DNA from: Luteolibacter sp. Y139
Lineage (GTDB): Bacteria; Verrucomicrobiota; Verrucomicrobiia; Verrucomicrobiales; Akkermansiaceae
Length of the DNA stretch: 64,000 nt
NCBI RefSeq assembly: GCF_038066715.1
Contig: NZ_JBBUKT010000011.1
Location: forward strand, 124,001 to 188,000
Direction: 5' to 3'
Shown in pieces: positions 24,503 through 34,951 of this stretch. Each line of letters starts with the position of its first letter. Position 1 is the first letter of the stretch. Under the pieces are notes generated by a model. It had not been told where the DNA came from. It saw only the letters and a program-made list of their open reading frames with translations, and ran no database searches. A program made the position numbers and the translations under genes.

Positions 24503-25783
24503 ATGCCTGAGCCGCTTGCTGCTGTCGCTGCCGGATTCGTGGAACTGCGCGAGCTGTCGTTTTCGCAACGCGCGTCGGGGCTGATGAGGGCTGCGAATTT
24601 GCTGGAGGCCGGACAGGACGAATTCGCGCTCTGGATGGCGAGGGAGATGGGCAAGCCGGTCACGCAAGGAGTGGCAGAGGTGGCCAAGTGTGCGGCGGCG
24701 TGCCGGCACTATGCCGAACATGGCGAGGAGATGCTCGCGCCGGTGGAGCTGGAGGAGGCGGCGCTCCTGCATCAGCCGCTGGGGCCGGTGCTGGCGATCA
24801 TGCCCTGGAACTTCCCGTTCTGGCAGGTCTTCCGCTTTGCGGCGCCGGCGCTGATGGCGGGGAACACGATCCTGCTGAAGCACGCGTCGAATGTGAGTGG
24901 CTGCGCCCAAGCGATCGTGACGGTTATTTCGAAGGCGTTCGGGCGCGGGGATTTTCTTCAGGCGGTTTTCATTCCGGGGAAGGAGGTGGAGTCGCTCATC
25001 GCTGATCCACGGATCCGGGCACTGACGTTTACCGGTAGCACGGAGGTGGGGCGCGAGGTGGCGGCGGCGGCGGGGAGGCACTTGAAGAAGTCCGTCCTGG
25101 AACTCGGTGGTAGCGATCCTTACCTGGTGCTGGAGGACGCGGATCTCGATCACGCGGCGAAGACCTGTGCCGCGGCGCGGATGGTGAATGCGGGGCAAAG
25201 CTGCATTGCGGCGAAGCGCTTCCTGGTGGTGGATGCGGTGTATGATGCTTTCGTCGAACGTTTCCGGAGTGAGCTGTCGGCTTTCGAAGCGGGAGATCCT
25301 TTTGAAGCGGCGACCAAGCTCGGGCCAATGGCGAAGGCGAGTTTGCGCGACGAACTGCACGCGCAGGTGACCGATAGTGTGAAGGCGGGCGCGCGTTTGT
25401 TGCTCGGCGGTGAGCCACTGGAACTACGGGGGAAGTCGTACTATCCGGCGACGCTGCTGGTGGATGTGGTTCCCGGGATGCGGGTCTTTGATGAGGAGAC
25501 TTTCGGACCGGTGGCAGCGGTGACCCGGGTGAAGAATGAAGCGGAGGCGATCGAGCTCGCGAATCAGACGCCGTTCGGTCTCGGAGCAGCGGTTTTCAGT
25601 GCGGACGAGAAGCGCGGGCGTCGTGTCGCGGAGCATCTCGATACCGGCACGGTGGCGATCAATGGGCAGGTGGTGTCGGATCCGCGCTTTCCCTTCGGCG
25701 GCGTGAAGGACAGCGGTTGGGGGAGGGAGCTGGGTGAGCACGGGATCCGCGAGTTTGTGAATGTGAAGACGGTCCGCGTGTAG
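24503..25783 (+). CDS. NAD(P)-dependent aldehyde dehydrogenase (succinate-semialdehyde type)
   Basis: A 426-residue ALDH from ATG 24503. Motifs include IMPWNFPFWQVFRF, LKHASNVSGCA, the nucleotide loop FTGSTEVGREV, the general-base region LELGGSDPYLVLEDADLD, the nucleophile Cys in NAGQSCIAAKR, and the C-terminal PFGGVKDSGWGRELG. The sequence matches the GabD/Sad subfamily. It is about 20-30 residues shorter at the N-terminus than usual, since the NPATGE segment is missing in this frame. Another frame just upstream reads GESFGVQIP, which resembles the missing part and may mark a small frameshift. It stands alone before the DEAD-box gene. Confidence 0.88.
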   Translation: MPEPLAAVAAGFVELRELSFSQRASGLMRAANLLEAGQDEFALWMAREMGKPVTQGVAEVAKCAAACRHYAEHGEEMLAPVELEEAALLHQPLGPVLAIMPWNFPFWQVFRFAAPALMAGNTILLKHASNVSGCAQAIVTVISKAFGRGDFLQAVFIPGKEVESLIADPRIRALTFTGSTEVGREVAAAAGRHLKKSVLELGGSDPYLVLEDADLDHAAKTCAAARMVNAGQSCIAAKRFLVVDAVYDAFVERFRSELSAFEAGDPFEAATKLGPMAKASLRDELHAQVTDSVKAGARLLLGGEPLELRGKSYYPATLLVDVVPGMRVFDEETFGPVAAVTRVKNEAEAIELANQTPFGLGAAVFSADEKRGRRVAEHLDTGTVAINGQVVSDPRFPFGGVKDSGWGRELGEHGIREFVNVKTVRV

Positions 25784-25939
25784 CAGCTACAGGGGATTTC
25801 CGGGAAAATGGTTCTTGCCAGCCCGCAAAAAGGGGGCAGTCTCCGCGCCCCGCCGCCGGAAGTGCGCGGCGTTTGTGCGATCCAGGAGGCCTAGCTGTTT
25901 GTGGTTTCCAGGATCATCCGTCCTGAAATCACTACTATT

Positions 25940-27649
25940 ATGGAAACACCTCCATTCTCTGAGCTCGGCTTATCGCCCGAGCTGCTCGCCGCCGTTGAAG
26001 TCCTCGGATTTGAACGCCCGTCGCCGATTCAAGCCATGGCGATCCCGGTCGCATTGGCTGGCCGCGACATCCTCGGTCTCTCGCACACCGGCTCCGGCAA
26101 GACCGCTGCCTTCACGCTGCCGCTGCTCGCGAAGCTCGATTTCAGCCTCCGCCGCCCTCAGGCGCTCATTCTCTGCCCGACCCGCGAACTTGCGGTGCAG
26201 GTCTGCGAGGAAGTTCACCGCCTCGGCTCGAAGCTCGGCCAACTCCGCGCGGTGCCGGTCTATGGTGGCGCGCCGATGGACCGCCAGCTCCGCGCCCTGC
26301 GTGACGGTGTCCAAGTCGTGGTCGGCACTCCCGGCCGTGTGATGGATCACCTGCGCCGCGGATCTTTCGATGTCACTGGCATCCAGACCATCGTGCTCGA
26401 TGAAGCGGACCGCATGCTCGACCTTGGCTTCCGTGAGGAGATGGAGGAGCTGCTCGGTCAGCTGCCGAAGGAGCGCCAGTCGATGTTCTTCTCCGCTACG
26501 ATGAGCAAGGGTGTGTCCCACCTCATCGGCAGGTTCGCCAACAATCCGGAGACCATCCAGATCGACCAGAAGTCGAAGACCGTCTCGACCATCGATCAAT
26601 CCTACTTCGAAGTGCGCGAGCGCTCGAAGGTGGAAGTGCTCTCGCGCTTGCTCGATATGGAGCAGGCCCGACTCGCGATCATCTTCTGCAATACCAAGCG
26701 CTCGGTGGACGAGTGCACCGAGTCCCTGTTGGCCCGTGGCTACACGGTGGACCGCCTGCACGGCGACATCACCCAGCAGATGCGCGAGCGCGTGCTGCGC
26801 CGCTTCCGCGAAGGAACCATCGAGCTGCTCGTCGCTACCGACGTTGCTGCGCGCGGTCTCGATGTGGAGAACATCGACGTTGTCTTCAACTATGACCTGC
26901 CGCAGGACCCGGAAGACTACGTGCACCGCATCGGTCGTACGGGTCGTGCCGGTCGCAGTGGTCGTGCCGTGAGCTTCGTCTTTGGGCGTGAGATCCACCG
27001 TCTGGAAATGATCGAGCGCTACACGCGCCAGGTCATTCGTCGCGAGAAAGTGCCATCCCAGGAGCAGGTCGAAGGCCGCCTTGCCGACCTTGCCTTGGAA
27101 GAGATCAAGGAACGCCTTGAGAAGGGCGAGTTCCAATCGCACGAAGAACAAGTCGACCGCTTGCTGGAGCAGGGCTACACGCCGACTGACATCGCGAGCG
27201 TGCTCTTCACGCTGCTGCGTGAATCGCGTGGCCGTGAGTTCGGCGAGATTCAGGAAGACCGCGAAGATCCGCGTGATCGTCGCAGGCCAACTGATCGCCG
27301 CGAACCTCGTGAGTTCCGCGAACGCGAGCCGCGTGACTATCAGCGCGAGCCACGTGGCCCGCGCGAACGTCGCGAAGGGCCGAGCGACAATGCGGACATG
27401 GTGCCGCTGTTCTTCTCGCTCGGGAAATTCCACGGCGTGAAGGTCGGCGAGATCATCGGCATGCTCTATGGCGAAGCCGGTCTGCCGGATGGCGCCGTGG
27501 GTCACGTGAAGCTGTTCGCCAAGCACAGCTGCATCGACGTCCGCGCCGATTGCGCCCAGCGCCTGGTGGAAATCTCCAAGGGTGCCAGCCTCCGCGGACG
27601 CAAGTTCGTCCTCGACTTCGACCGCGGTCCGAAGAGCCAGCAAGCCTGA
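25940..27649 (+). CDS. DEAD-box RNA helicase with DbpA-like RNA-binding domain
   Basis: The start is ATG 25940 ([15 protein letters not shown]), which opens with the Q-motif region; 569 residues. All DEAD-box motifs are present: Q motif ([13 protein letters not shown]), Walker A AHTGSGKT-like (SHTGSGKT), [17 protein letters not shown] in [14 protein letters not shown], and the motif [13 protein letters not shown]. After the core come a helical extension and an arginine/glutamate-rich linker (about 445-490, many RE and RR pairs). The last 75 residues ([20 protein letters not shown]) match the DbpA/CsdA RNA-binding domain. It probably acts in ribosome assembly or cold-stress RNA unwinding. A perfect hairpin follows the gene. 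Confidence 0.94.
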   Translation: METPPFSELGLSPELLAAVEVLGFERPSPIQAMAIPVALAGRDILGLSHTGSGKTAAFTLPLLAKLDFSLRRPQALILCPTRELAVQVCEEVHRLGSKLGQLRAVPVYGGAPMDRQLRALRDGVQVVVGTPGRVMDHLRRGSFDVTGIQTIVLDEADRMLDLGFREEMEELLGQLPKERQSMFFSATMSKGVSHLIGRFANNPETIQIDQKSKTVSTIDQSYFEVRERSKVEVLSRLLDMEQARLAIIFCNTKRSVDECTESLLARGYTVDRLHGDITQQMRERVLRRFREGTIELLVATDVAARGLDVENIDVVFNYDLPQDPEDYVHRIGRTGRAGRSGRAVSFVFGREIHRLEMIERYTRQVIRREKVPSQEQVEGRLADLALEEIKERLEKGEFQSHEEQVDRLLEQGYTPTDIASVLFTLLRESRGREFGEIQEDREDPRDRRRPTDRREPREFREREPRDYQREPRGPRERREGPSDNADMVPLFFSLGKFHGVKVGEIIGMLYGEAGLPDGAVGHVKLFAKHSCIDVRADCAQRLVEISKGASLRGRKFVLDFDRGPKSQQA

Positions 27650-27691
27650 GGTGGCTTGCGCAGATCGCCTTCACGGGCATCATCGATTTCA

Positions 27692-27717
27692 GGATCTCCG
27701 GGCTGTCCCGGAGATCC
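27692..27717. terminator. Hairpin between convergent helicase and helveticin-like genes
   Basis: GGATCTCCGGG, loop CTGT, CCCGGAGATCC is a perfect 11-bp stem. It lies between two convergent genes (stop codons at 27649 and 27737). It has no clear T-run in either direction, so it is a likely but not textbook bidirectional transcription end. Confidence 0.55.
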
Positions 27718-27736
27718 CCAGCCGGCGAGGCGGCAC

Positions 27737-28714
27737 TCAAAAGATGCTATCGGAAACGCAGTAGATCTTCTGTGTGCTCTGCTTGTTGTCGGGGTCCGGG
27801 ACGATGACGAAATACACGTTACCGTTCTTGGTCTGCACGCCCTCGATCTCGTGATTGCCGACGTTGGTGATCTTGACGAGCGACTTGTAGGCGCCGGTGT
27901 TGCTGATCATGGCGATCGATGGGGTTTCGCCTTGAGCGCCTCCGCTCGTGTAGATCTCGGTGGAGCCGAGCAGGTCGGCGCCTTGGAAGGAGCCGTTAGG
28001 GCGAATGATGTCCGAGCCGCTCTGGGTGAAGCTGGAGACGCAGGCATTTTGTGCGGCGTCGCTGTCCATCTGCACCTGGGTGCTGCCGTCCAGCAACTGG
28101 TTCAGATCGACGGTATCGTAGATCGACCAAGTGACCGTTCCTCCTTCCGTTTGAACGCGGAAGGCGGTGTGGGTGCTATTGCCGCCGGCATCCACGCGAT
28201 AGGTGGTGCCCAGTCGGGCTCCGGTCTTGTTGGCGTAGTTCATGTAGGTGAACCGGTGGAGATCGGAATAGTCGACGGTGGCACCGGCGGTGTAGAGGGT
28301 CCGGGCTACCTGGAGCGACCAGTATTCGGTGGTGGCCGGATCGGCCTTGGAGCTCACGTACAGGTAGTTGATGTCGTTGTAGGTGTACATGTCCAGCGTC
28401 TGGCCGTGACCGCAGTTGGTCAGGGTCATCTCGTCCTGATAGGTGGCGTTGTTGCCGCTGATCAGGCAGCGCGACAGGTAGACCGTGCCTCCGCTGCGTT
28501 GGGTGACGTAAACGTAGGTGGAAGCAATGTAGGCCTTCTGAATGGCCAGATTGTGGTGAAGCGACTTGATGTTGTAGGCGAGTGTGGCCGCGGCGTTGAC
28601 GGTCTTGGCGGGGGTGGCTGCGGAAGCGAAGTCCGGTAACCCGAGGGAGGAGGCCGCGAGAAGAGCGAAGGCGATCTTTGAAATGCCAGAACGGCGAAGG
28701 CAATGGGTGGTCAT
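27737..28714 (-). CDS. Secreted helveticin J-like protein
   Basis: A 325-residue protein with a signal peptide (residues about 1-32, FALLAASSLGLPDFASA). The mature part follows the beta-propeller-like pattern of helveticin J class III bacteriocins: AIQKAYIASTYVYVTQRSGG, an NCGHGQTLDMYTY segment where helveticin has HxQTWEF, AARTLY/YMNYANKTGA blades, and the end segment SLVKITNVGNHEIEGVQ. Helveticin J proteins kill related Gram-positive bacteria or bind cell-wall polymers; a Gram-negative relative with a Sec signal is unusual. The family match rests on motif order read by eye, so carbohydrate binding without toxicity is possible. Confidence 0.6.
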   Translation of the reverse strand: MTTHCLRRSGISKIAFALLAASSLGLPDFASAATPAKTVNAAATLAYNIKSLHHNLAIQKAYIASTYVYVTQRSGGTVYLSRCLISGNNATYQDEMTLTNCGHGQTLDMYTYNDINYLYVSSKADPATTEYWSLQVARTLYTAGATVDYSDLHRFTYMNYANKTGARLGTTYRVDAGGNSTHTAFRVQTEGGTVTWSIYDTVDLNQLLDGSTQVQMDSDAAQNACVSSFTQSGSDIIRPNGSFQGADLLGSTEIYTSGGAQGETPSIAMISNTGAYKSLVKITNVGNHEIEGVQTKNGNVYFVIVPDPDNKQSTQKIYCVSDSIF

Positions 28715-28885
28715 TCGAAGAGTGATGTTAGATGGGTAGAGTTAATGCTCCGCTCGCATAGGCTCAGACCACCGGAGGTAGTGCATCATCTTCGGTGTGG
28801 CGATTTTCTCACGTGGCGATTGTGCCTCATGGCACGCGCGAGATCGTGGACTCGGCTGGACCCTCATGCTCGACTTCGAGCACGA

Positions 28886-29407
28886 TCAATCCGGCTCGCC
28901 GGTAATCCTGGCCGTGATGAAGACAGGGGCTCCGGCAAGTTGGTGGAGCTCTCCTCCCATCTTGGGGCGGAGGACAGGATCTCGCGAAACGATGGCTCCA
29001 TATCTGGAGCCGTAGAATTCGATCGCGCGAAGTTGGTGCTGCTCGTCGTAATGGGCGAGCACGCTATACCAATCGGCAAACGCCATGCCGCTTGAATGCC
29101 CCGACGTTCCCCAGAGGCCGTCGACGAATTCCTTTGGGATCGCGGAAGCAGGGAGCACCCGGGTTTCTGGAAACCCAAAGATTTCGGGTTCGTCGGTGAC
29201 CGCGACGAAGTCTGTCGCCGGCCTTTTTTCGATGCGCCCGAACCATTCGACGATGGTGGCAATCCGCGCGGGTGTTCCGAAATCACGATGGGCCATTCCC
29301 TCGTAACTCACGACCGATCGGATCATCGCGATGATCCCGACCACGGCCACGGTCAACACGATGAAAAGCGTGTGGACACCGAAGCGACGCCGGAATGCGG
29401 GAGTCAT
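28886..29407 (-). CDS. Unknown membrane-anchored protein, paralogue of 34952-35437
   Basis: A 173-residue protein with one N-terminal membrane helix (about 12-30, LFIVLTVAVVGIIAMI) and a soluble domain outside. The segment QLRAIEFYGSRYGAIVSRDP matches KLMAIECFSSRNGCFIHRDP in the protein at 34952-35437, and both have GFPxxxxLP about 50-60 residues earlier. I know no named family for it. It lies between the helveticin-like gene and the repeat adhesin, all on the minus strand, but gaps of 90-170 bp argue against a tight operon. It may be an immunity-like or surface-associated protein, which is a guess. Confidence 0.6.
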   Translation of the reverse strand: MTPAFRRRFGVHTLFIVLTVAVVGIIAMIRSVVSYEGMAHRDFGTPARIATIVEWFGRIEKRPATDFVAVTDEPEIFGFPETRVLPASAIPKEFVDGLWGTSGHSSGMAFADWYSVLAHYDEQHQLRAIEFYGSRYGAIVSRDPVLRPKMGGELHQLAGAPVFITARITGEPD

Positions 29408-29442
29408 TGGCCGATGGTTGCGAATGGTCCCGACGGCTGGAA

Positions 29443-29478
29443 AGCAAAATCCCCCGGCCGCTGGAGCGACCGGGGGAT
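29443..29478 (-). terminator. Rho-independent terminator of the repeat adhesin gene
   Basis: On the minus strand, ATCCCCCGG (29478-29470) pairs with CCGGGGGAT (29457-29449), followed by TTTTGCTTT. It lies 18 bases after the adhesin stop codon. Confidence 0.75.
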
Positions 29479-29496
29479 GTGAAGCAGTGGTCCCGC

Positions 29497-32400
29497 TTAC
29501 GGATTGGTGACGCTCACCTGGAGGAAGCCCTTGCCGGGAAGACCGTTCGATCCGCCGAGGCTGAACGAGCGGTATTCATAGCTGACTCCGCCTACCGGTG
29601 TGAGAGCGGGCAGGTTGGTGGTGATCGGGGCGACCGAGGTCACCGTCAGCGGGAATGACGACAGGGTGGTGCTGCCTTGCACTGCGATGCCGAAGCCAGC
29701 GAAGCTCGCAGTGGCGGGAGCACCGGCGGTGAAGGCGGGAGTGCCCACTGGAACCGCAATGGTCATGATCAGCTCCTTGTCAGTGCCGACATCATCGCTG
29801 TCCGCGGTGAAGGTGTAGATCTTCGGATTGTTCGAGCCGCTGACCGGCGAGCCGCCGAGGATGAACTCGGTGCCGTTCTGGAAGCCGTCGTTTCGAAGTC
29901 CACGCCTGCGGCACCCGGATTCGGGGTAAAGGTGGATGCCCATGAGGTGTAGCTCGGGCCGGAGGGCGCCGTCACCAGCTTGATCTGTCCTGCGGTGGCG
30001 TAGGTGATGGTGTAGCCGGGGGTGACGGTGGCGCCTTCAGCCAAGCCGGTGAAGGTGCCGGTGCGGGTACCGGTGTAGGTGGCGAGGATGTACTCCGGCT
30101 GGGTCGGAGCGCTCAGGACGGTGACGTTCAGCGAGGCGCCGTCGATGTCGAGGTTGCCGGTGACGGCGAGCTTGTCGGCGGTGGCACCGTTGATCTCACA
30201 AGCGTAGATGCCGTCGATGGTGGCGGCACCAGTGGTGAGCGTGCCCACGGTATTGGCGCCGGGGGCGATGATGCCGCCGGCCGCCACGGTGACCGTGCCA
30301 TTGACGGTTCCGGTGCCACCGAGGGTCGCATCTGTTGAAACGCTGGTAGCGCTCAATGCATTGGTGGAGCCGTTGACCAGGAGCGTTCCGACCACGACGG
30401 TGGTGGCGCCGGTGTAGGTGTTGGTGGCGGCCAGCGTCATGGTGCCGGTGCCGGTCTTGTTGATGCCGCCGACGGCACCTCCGATATTGCCTTGGGCGCC
30501 CAAGATCATGCTGACGGTGAGGTCTGTGGCAGAGGAGACGGTGACATTAGCCACGTCGAAGTTTTGCACTCCCTGAAGGTGGATGCCGCCGGTGCCGTTC
30601 ATCACTGATGGCAAGGTGCTGCCGCCGGTATTCTCGACCTTGACCGTCGCTGGCCCCGTCGAGGTGTTCGCCAGGAGGTAGTCCCAGGCGGCGAGGGTGC
30701 GGTTGGAGGTCCAAGTCGCGCCGTTCCGCAAAGTGACGTTGCCGATCCGGTTGTCGCCGGAGTTGGGGAACAACAGCGTGCCGCCATTCACCGTGAACAG
30801 ACGGGCGTTATCCATCGCCGTGCCGTGGTCGACGGTGAAGATGTTGTTCGTGGTCGTGGACAATGTCGCGCCGGGTCCGACATTGAAGCCCGACGATGTC
30901 CGGTGCTGGGCGGAGAGGGTGAGCGTGCCGGCATTCACCGTGGTGGCACCGGTGTAGGTGTTATTGTTGGTGAAGGTCACGGTGCTGTTGCTCGTGTCCT
31001 TCAGGAAGGCGCCCGCGCCGCTGATGACTCCGGAGAAGGTCTGGTTGCTGCTGGAGGCGTGCTGGAAGGTGCCGGCATTGGCGATCGCGGCCGTGTGCGT
31101 TCCGCCACCGAGGATGCCCGTGCCGATGATGCGCAGGGTGGTCCCGCCACCGATGGCCAAGGCACCGCCAGCTGACTGGCTGCCGCTGATGTCCACCACT
31201 CCTTGGAAGACGGAGGTAGTACCCGTGTAGGTGTTAGCTCCAGAAAGCAGCAGCGTGCCGGTGCCGCGCTTGGCGACGCCGAGCGTGTTGATGCCGTTGT
31301 TGGGGTTGGCGATTGCCGATGCATAGGTGAAGGAGCCGCCTGCATTCGTGGTGCTGATCCCGAGGTTCGAGCCTCTCAGGAAGCCGCCGGTGGTGGTGCC
31401 GAGTAACTTGAAGGCATCGAGATCCGCCGCGGTGAACTCTCCAGCACCGCCGACGGCGAAGGTGGCAGTTGCAGCGTTGTTGACGATCAGGTTGGCGGCG
31501 GTCCAACTGGCCGGGGTGTCATTGTAGAATGACACCCTTTTGTCGAACTGCAGGTTGCCGGTCGCGGCACGGGTGGTGCCGGTGTAGGTGTTGACTCCGG
31601 ACAAGACGATCGAAGTGCCAGTGGCTACCAGGTTACCGGTGCCAGTGATGGAGTTGGAGGGGTTGGTGAAGAGGGCACTCTTGTTGTCAGCATAGTAGGC
31701 ATTGATGGTGTTGGTGCCGCTCAGGGTGATGGTGCCGCCGTAAGTCACCACCCCGTCCTCGGAGGTCAGCGTGGCGTCGTTCAGGTTGATGTTGTTGGCG
31801 TAGCTCTGGGCATTGGCGGTGCTGGCGGTGAGGATGCGCAGGTTGCCGCCCTGATTCACCGTCACTGGTCCGGTGCCGAGGCCGGACTTGGCTCCTGCGG
31901 TGATGGGCGATGCGACGGTGAGCGTGCCACCGGTCACGGTGGTGCCACCGCTGAAGTTATTGGTGCTCGCGGCCACGGTGTTGCCGATGGTGACATTGCC
32001 AGCAGTCTTGAGGGAGACCGCGCCGCTGCCATTGTCGGTGATTTTCGCGGTGACCACCGGGGCGTTCGCTCCCGCGTTGGCGAGGAAGATGGTGCCGGGG
32101 GTATCGGCAGCGCCACCAGCGGTCAGCGAGCCGTTCTGGAATGTGACGACCGAGCTGCCGGTTCCGGAGATCAGTTCGCCGTCAGCGGCGAGCCGGAGCG
32201 TTTGGCCACCGAAGTCCACGGTGGTGGCCGTGAGGGCGGTGTGTAGCACGGTATGGACCTCCGTGGTGGGGTCGCTCAGCAGGATATTGCCGGCGGTGCC
32301 GTCACCCTCGATGGTGCGGACGATGGATCCGGTGGCCGAGGGGATGACTTTCGTGCCCGAGGACAGATTGGTGACATCGACGTAGGTGACGCCGGACGCC

Positions 32401-33969
32401 TCGACGATTTTCCCGGTGCCGTCGTTGGCGGCGAATCCGGCACCTTGGAACAAGGTGTGGGGGAGGTAGCCTTGAGCGTTGTTCGGTTTCGTCGTCGTCG
32501 CCAAGTCGGGATATTGGACGTTCAGCAAGCCGTTCGTCACGTAGTTGCCGAGGGCGATCGTGGCGAGATTCGGATCCGTTGGGTGTGATGTTCGAGACAC
32601 CGTTGATGGTGACGGGGCCGACGAGTTCCACATGGGATCCCGAAGAGCCGGTCATTTGAAGGGTGGTGTTGTTGAGGATCAGCGCGCCCGTGTCGGAGAG
32701 CTTGCTGGTGTCACTCGTCGAGTAGTCGAGCGCCAGGGTGCCACCGGTGGCGATTGTCGCACCGGTGAAAGTGTTCGCGCCGCCCAGAGTCAGGAGGGTT
32801 CCGGTCTTGTTGATGTTTCCGGTTCCGGAGATGACGCCGAGGTAGGTCTGGTTCGCACCACCCAGGAAGGTGACCATGCCATTAAGCGTAATATTGCTAT
32901 CGATGGACGATGCATTGTTGAGGTTGTAGAACTGGGATCCGGCATTCGCCACGATCGGGCGCGTGACGTTCGGGCTGACGTTTCCCCACACACCGAGTGA
33001 TCCGCCGTTGTTGATGGTGATGGTTCCGGTGCCGCCGACGGCGGTGGTCGTCTCGATGCTGAAGATACCACCATTGATCACGATGTTGCCGTTGGTGACT
33101 TGGGCGCCGACCAAGGAGACTTGGTTACCGTCGATCTTGGTCAGGGTGTTGCCCGCCAGATCCAGCGTCGGCGTGGTGCCGGGGCGGATATCGAAGCGCC
33201 CGGCGCCGCCGATCGTGGCGTCGGCGGTGAGTTCCAGGCGATTGATGGAGTTGAGCTGGTCCGCGCCGGTATTGATCATCGCGCCGCCATTGCCGACGCC
33301 GGTACCCGCGATCCGGAAGATCTCGGTGGTGGTGACGGCCTGGCTGTTCAGGTCGACGGTGGCGCCGCTGGAAACGATGGTTTCCGCCGCTGCTCCGCCC
33401 GCGCCGGTCGCGGCGCCGTTGCCGAGTTTCAGCGTGCCTGCGGTGACCAGGGTCTGGCCGGTGTAGGTATTGGCACCGCTCAGGAACAGGGTGCCGGCCC
33501 CGGCTTTGGTAAGCGAGCTGAGACCGCCGGTGTTGTTGGCGATGGTCTCGGCGATGGTGGCGGTGTCCGCGGCATTCGTCACCGTGATGGTGCTCGCCAG
33601 ATCATTCGCCAGATTGAAGGATCCGGCACCGCCGGCGATGGTGAAGCCACCGGCACCGAAGGTCATGTCGTTGAAGGTGGTGGCCGTGGTGACGGTCACC
33701 GTTTCGGGAGTGCCGTTGAAAATGGCGTTCTCATTCTGGCTCCAGGTGACGTTGCCGGGCAGCCAGTTGGTATTGCCGACTTCGGTGCCCCAGTTGTTGG
33801 TGGGGCCGGCGGCGTTCCATGTCAGATCGCCCCAAACGGGGAAGGGAAGGGCCGCAGCAGTCAGGAGCAGGGCACGACGAGTGCTCAAAGGGAAGTGGAT
33901 TTGGGTTCTCACGGGGTTCTTGTGGGTTCTGTTGGGGTCTGGTGGATTTCCCAAAATCGAGTGGTGCAA
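29497..33969 (-). pseudogene. Autotransporter-associated repeat adhesin split by two compensating frameshifts
   Basis: Three overlapping frames form one gene of about 1,490 codons. A signal peptide (TRRALLLTAAALPFPVWG; GTG 33912 is an alternative start) is followed by at least six GANTYTGxTxVxxGTL repeats, the mark of autotransporter-associated beta-strand proteins. The frame changes near 32575, where TPNG-SESR should read TPN-DPNLATIALGNY, and changes back near 29892, where GVDFETTASR should read GVDFDNDGFQNGTEF. Each point is explained by one base (an extra G and a missing C). No C-terminal beta-barrel is visible, so export by another route is likely. It may be a real broken gene, phase variation or sequencing error. 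A terminator follows. Confidence 0.75.
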
Positions 33970-34214
33970 TTTTCACTCTTTTTGGTCTAAGCATGCCTTT
34001 TTAGGGGCAATGCATGAAGGAGTGTCGCGGGGCGAACCGAGTTGACACAAAATCGTTCATGCCGGTCCGAACTACGCAGGTGGGTAGGGGTGGGAGATGA
34101 ATGGGCGGCTTTCCCAGCGGGCGCTGCCAATTCCGCACGACCGGTGTGAATCCGCCGGAACGGCCGAAACATCATGGCGGGAGGCCGGTTTTGCCGGAGA
34201 ATCGACCGCCTCGC

Positions 34215-34949
34215 ATGAAGACCTTCCCGCTCGTCCTTTTGGCCGCTTCCGCCGTGTTCGTCGCGACCGCCGGAGAAACCCGCACGTGGGTTTCGAATGA
34301 TGGGCGGCCGATCGAGGGTGAGTATCTGCGCGCGAATTCGGAAGCGGTGGTGCTTCGCAAGAAGGACGGCGGGGAGCTATCCGTGCGCTTGAGGTTTCTG
34401 AGTGCTGCCGATCAGGAGTTCGTGAAGCAGAAGCTGGCTGCGGAAGCTCCGGCGGCAAAGGAAGAGAAGGTGCGGAACGACCTGAAGTACCAGCTTTCCG
34501 GCGGAAGTGAGAAATGGCCGGAGGACCGGAAGAAGCGGATCGTGGATTCGATGGACGCGGCGGTCGCGCTCTACAACAAGATTGGCAGCTTCAAGAAACA
34601 GCTCACGGCGAACAATAGTCCCGGCACGCCGACGGCGGATGCGAACTACAACGGGTGGATCAATTGGGGCGGCACCATCAGCACCCGGGTCGCGCTGCAT
34701 GAGATCGGCCACACGCTCGGAATTGGCACGCATCCGAACTGGCAGTCGAACATCAAGGAGGGCCTGTGGACGGGGAAGCATGCGCTGGAGCAGCTTCGTG
34801 AATTTGATGGCAAGGACGCGGTGCTTCATGCCGACCGCATGCACTTCTGGCCCTACGGGCTCAATTTCGACAACGAGTCGAGCAAGGAGAACGACGTGCG
34901 CCATGTGAAGATGGTGATGGCGATGCGGAAGGACATGGGGATCGATTGA
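34215..34949 (+). CDS. Secreted SHD1-domain metzincin-like metallopeptidase
   Basis: The start is ATG 34215, followed by a signal peptide (FPLVLLAASAVFVATA); 244 residues. The N-terminal half (about 20-75, RTWVSNDGRPIEGEYLRAN, VVLRKKDGGELSVRLRFLS) is an SHD1-like (SLA1 homology) domain, common in Planctomycetes and Verrucomicrobia. The C-terminal half carries HEIGHTLGIGTH, the extended HExxHxxGxxH zinc motif of metzincins. A possible Met-turn is not obvious. It is secreted and probably acts on proteins or peptidoglycan-bound substrates. It is convergent with the unknown protein at 34952. Confidence 0.78.
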   Translation: MKTFPLVLLAASAVFVATAGETRTWVSNDGRPIEGEYLRANSEAVVLRKKDGGELSVRLRFLSAADQEFVKQKLAAEAPAAKEEKVRNDLKYQLSGGSEKWPEDRKKRIVDSMDAAVALYNKIGSFKKQLTANNSPGTPTADANYNGWINWGGTISTRVALHEIGHTLGIGTHPNWQSNIKEGLWTGKHALEQLREFDGKDAVLHADRMHFWPYGLNFDNESSKENDVRHVKMVMAMRKDMGID

Positions 34950-34951
34950 GG

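Noticed and set aside
25970-27643. Open frame of 557 codons on the minus strand across the DEAD-box helicase gene
   Set aside because: It is antisense to a strongly conserved helicase, has no family features and arises from high GC codon bias.
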